Of a stretch of DNA of 64,000 nucleotides, positions 62,155-64,000 are shown in pieces. The DNA comes from an uncultured Lachnospiraceae bacterium (GTDB lineage Bacteria > Bacillota > Clostridia > Lachnospirales > Lachnospiraceae). The first letter of the stretch is position 1. Every line of letters starts with the position of its first letter. Under the pieces are notes generated by a model, which saw nothing but the letters and a program-made list of their open reading frames with translations, searched no databases and had not been told where the DNA came from. Location: positions 62,001 to 126,000 of the forward strand of contig CATKXR010000001.1 of NCBI GenBank assembly GCA_949840805.1, read 5' to 3'. The position numbers and the translations under genes are program-made.

Positions 62155-62970
62155 TTATCTCCTGCCACTGCACAGATAACATGGGATCTTACCGCCTGTA
62201 CAAGAAGTACACAATTTCGATGTTGTATAAGCCGTTCCTCCGTTTCCTACCAGGTCAATACTCCGTTTTGTTGTTTCAATACGGCCGGTCCCGCGGCAGA
62301 GGCTGCAGTCAACCCAGCCTGTATTGTCGCATTTCGCGCAATCGATCGTTGTATTTGTCCTTCCCGTCCCCCAGCTATTGTCATCTGTAAAAGCATCATA
62401 TCCGCCATAGCCCGGATTCCATGTCCCGCCATTATTCGTTATTCCGCCATTATCTATTCGTCCGATATTTTGATTCGCATTCTGCGCCGGCTGGGTCTCC
62501 TTTGGCCTTATCTGCTGCTCTAACTGGGCGATCTCAGCCTCTAACCCTTTTATCCTTTCATTTCGCGCCTGGCACAGGGCATTATACTCAGGATTCACCA
62601 TCTGCCCGCCCATACACATGTCACATGCTTCACGTCCGGTCCTCATACAATACCCGCAAGACACCACCAGATAATAATCCCCCGGAATATTCACAATCCC
62701 TTTTCCGTTACATTTTTTACAGGCCACCTGTGACCTTCCGCTTCCATTACAATAAGTACACTTCACAAGATAATCAAAAGTAGTATTCCGAAGCTGGCTC
62801 AGTTCCTCTCTCTTTTTCTTCAATACCTCCTCCGGCTTTGCCGCCGTCTCCTGTCCGGCAGCAGTAACCTTCCACCCTGCCTCCGCCCGGATCGTACCAG
62901 TCCCCGTCACCAGACACAACACCGCCACCCCGCACAAAATCCCTTTTTTCATCCATTCCACAGCCTTCAT
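62155..62970 (-). CDS. Secreted CxxCxGxG zinc-finger protein
   Basis: A 271-residue protein with a signal peptide (GILCGVAVLCLVTGTGTIRA). Cysteine motifs like those of the DnaJ zinc-binding region come in two sets: CTYCNGSG, CKKCNGKG, CGYC, CDMCMGG near residues 70-125, and CAKCDNTG, CSLCRGTG, CTSCTGG, CYLCSG near residues 210-270. A coiled coil and an Asn/Gly-rich linker lie between them. No J domain is present. The ATG at 62970 has GGAGG upstream; the frame is open 26 codons earlier through an Arg/Lys/Glu stretch that I do not include. An extracellular zinc-finger scaffold of unknown function. Confidence 0.75.
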   Translation of the reverse strand: MKAVEWMKKGILCGVAVLCLVTGTGTIRAEAGWKVTAAGQETAAKPEEVLKKKREELSQLRNTTFDYLVKCTYCNGSGRSQVACKKCNGKGIVNIPGDYYLVVSCGYCMRTGREACDMCMGGQMVNPEYNALCQARNERIKGLEAEIAQLEQQIRPKETQPAQNANQNIGRIDNGGITNNGGTWNPGYGGYDAFTDDNSWGTGRTNTTIDCAKCDNTGWVDCSLCRGTGRIETTKRSIDLVGNGGTAYTTSKLCTSCTGGKIPCYLCSGRR

Positions 62971-63080
62971 CACCTTTTCCTCCTTCTCTTCTTTTTTCCT
63001 TCTCTTCTTTCTTCCTTCTTTTCCGGTTTCTTTTTTGTTCCCCCGCATTAGCCCCCATCCACAGAATAGCCGATAACGTA

Positions 63081-63226
63081 GCCTGGGCGGTTGCCAGTAC
63101 CCCGGGAAACCCTCGAAGAACGTCGGCGCTTAATGAGCCGGAATGCCTTTCCCGGCGAATTTAGCGTCCACTACGTTCTTCACGGAGCGGGAGAGCGTTT
63201 TCCGGGGTACTGGCAACCGCCCAGGC
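63081..63226. repeat. Inverted-repeat element, copy B
   Basis: Perfect 25-base inverted arms at 63081-63105 and 63202-63226, an inner GAAGAACGT/ACGTTCTTC pair (63115-63123, 63173-63181) and a tip GCCGG/CCGGC make a hairpin of about 146 bases. The right part 63162-63241 matches the element at 31401-31480. It fills much of the gap between the zinc-finger gene and the last gene; nothing else is seen there. Confidence 0.75.
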
Positions 63227-63334
63227 GGCCCCTCCGCAATCCCCCTCCGCCTCCTCACAATCCTATCTTACCACACCCCTTCCCCCCACACAGGAACTTT
63301 TTTCCATCCCCATACCCTGCTTCCGTCCCCTCTC

Positions 63335-64000
63335 CTACTGCCATCCCGCCACATGGAACCGATACCCCCATGTTTTCATATTATCCATACAAATCCTCAC
63401 GGCATCTTCCGCCGTCTCCCTCTCCCTCTCCAGTGTTTCCTCATCCTTTCCCGCATAAGGATATTTCTTTATGTATTGGGAGAACACCGCCATCTCGGCC
63501 ACCGAATCCAGGACTTCCCTTTCCATATCGGGCTCTAAAGCATATAAGACAAGATTCAGCTCCCTGTAAACCGCTTCCCCATAGGCTTCCAGATAATCCA
63601 GATAAAACCCTGCCAGCTCCTCCTTGTCCGAATAAGACAAAACACCCTCATGAAGCTCTTTTTGCAGATGTTCCATCCCCTCCTCCATAATAATCTCCAT
63701 CTCAAAAGTCCTGCCGCACAAATCTTCCATAAGGCGGGCCGGAACCCCGGCGCCGGCCTTCTCCAAAGCCTCGATCTGCGGGCGGGCGTCAGTCCTTCCA
63801 AACAAAAAAGTTTCCGTCTCCTTCTCCTTATGTTCTGCCCATTTGGACAGCTCCTCCAGCGCCTTCTCATCCCCCTCCAGCACTTCCCTTTTCATCGCCA
63901 TGGCAAGGACCTGCTGCTGTGCCGAAAGCTGCACGCCCAGACTTCCCAGATTCTTATTCATCTGATAAATCACGTCCCGGAGCTTTGCCTGCTCCTCCTT
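63335..64000 (-). CDS. Unknown helical protein, N-terminus outside the window
   Basis: At least 222 residues, almost all helical and acidic, for example EALEELSKWAEHKEKETETF and EEGMEHLQKELHEGVLSYSD. The frame stays open past a GTG at 63973 to the window edge (KEEQAKLRD precedes), so the true start is probably beyond 64000. No membrane or signal segment in the visible part. I do not recognise the family. Confidence 0.6.
   Translation of the reverse strand, partial: KEEQAKLRDVIYQMNKNLGSLGVQLSAQQQVLAMAMKREVLEGDEKALEELSKWAEHKEKETETFLFGRTDARPQIEALEKAGAGVPARLMEDLCGRTFEMEIIMEEGMEHLQKELHEGVLSYSDKEELAGFYLDYLEAYGEAVYRELNLVLYALEPDMEREVLDSVAEMAVFSQYIKKYPYAGKDEETLERERETAEDAVRICMDNMKTWGYRFHVAGWQ

Overview
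The window reads as chromosome of an anaerobic, spore-forming Clostridia member, most likely Lachnospiraceae. The support is a GerW/YtfJ sporulation protein, zinc-ribbon L28, 2-hydroxyacyl-CoA dehydratase activase-type proteins, anaerobic (cbi) cobalamin genes, strong AGGAGG-type ribosome sites, and -35/-10 promoters with 17-base spacers. Nearly all genes lie on the minus strand. I see no tRNA, rRNA, CRISPR array or transposase gene. The left third is visibly more AT-rich than the right two thirds, which suggests a laterally acquired surface-glycan island.

Region 1 (11-20032, minus) is one tightly packed glycan island of 17 genes, continuing past the left edge. It centres on nonulosonic (sialic/legionaminic/pseudaminic-like) acid synthesis: a NeuB-type synthase fused to a SPASM radical-SAM enzyme, and a CMP-sugar synthetase fused to a PseG-like domain. 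Around these lie a DUF4910 peptidase-like protein, a glycerophosphotransferase-like protein ending in a beta-propeller, a free-standing adenylation enzyme with its own acyl carrier protein, an AAC(3)-fold acyltransferase, a nucleotidyltransferase-fold protein, an MptE/DUF115-like protein, a hexapeptide acetyltransferase, a GT4 glycosyltransferase and two DUF4422 proteins. Six of these proteins carry the same small Rossmann-like module. The adenylation enzyme, carrier protein and acyltransferase look like a route for putting an amino acid or unusual acyl group on an amino sugar. Upstream (20302-21989) are a secreted Ala/Thr/Ser-rich protein and a membrane-anchored partner, possible surface substrates.

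Region 2 (22373-36726) is accessory: a cupin, a MATE exporter, a lipoprotein/two-permease sugar ABC importer joined to an HlyD adaptor and a MacB-like fragment, a divergent two-component system that probably controls them, a GH2 glycosidase, and a secreted/membrane gene broken by an in-frame TGA behind an intact promoter and operator. Two families of short intergenic repeats occur here.

Region 3 (36727-57053) is mostly housekeeping: a split CoA-dehydratase activase protein, rpmB, a 45-residue membrane peptide gene, gerW plus a DUF2953 partner, an operon yicC-gmk-rpoZ-rimO-pgsA-cinA with two unknown genes at its end, part of a cobalamin pathway (cbiJE-cbiT-cobU), and a MarR-controlled heterodimeric ABC exporter.

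Region 4 (57268-64000) holds an ABC-F ATPase, a monofunctional transglycosylase, a lipoprotein serpin, a secreted CxxCxGxG zinc-finger protein, a long inverted repeat, and a partial helical protein cut by the right edge.
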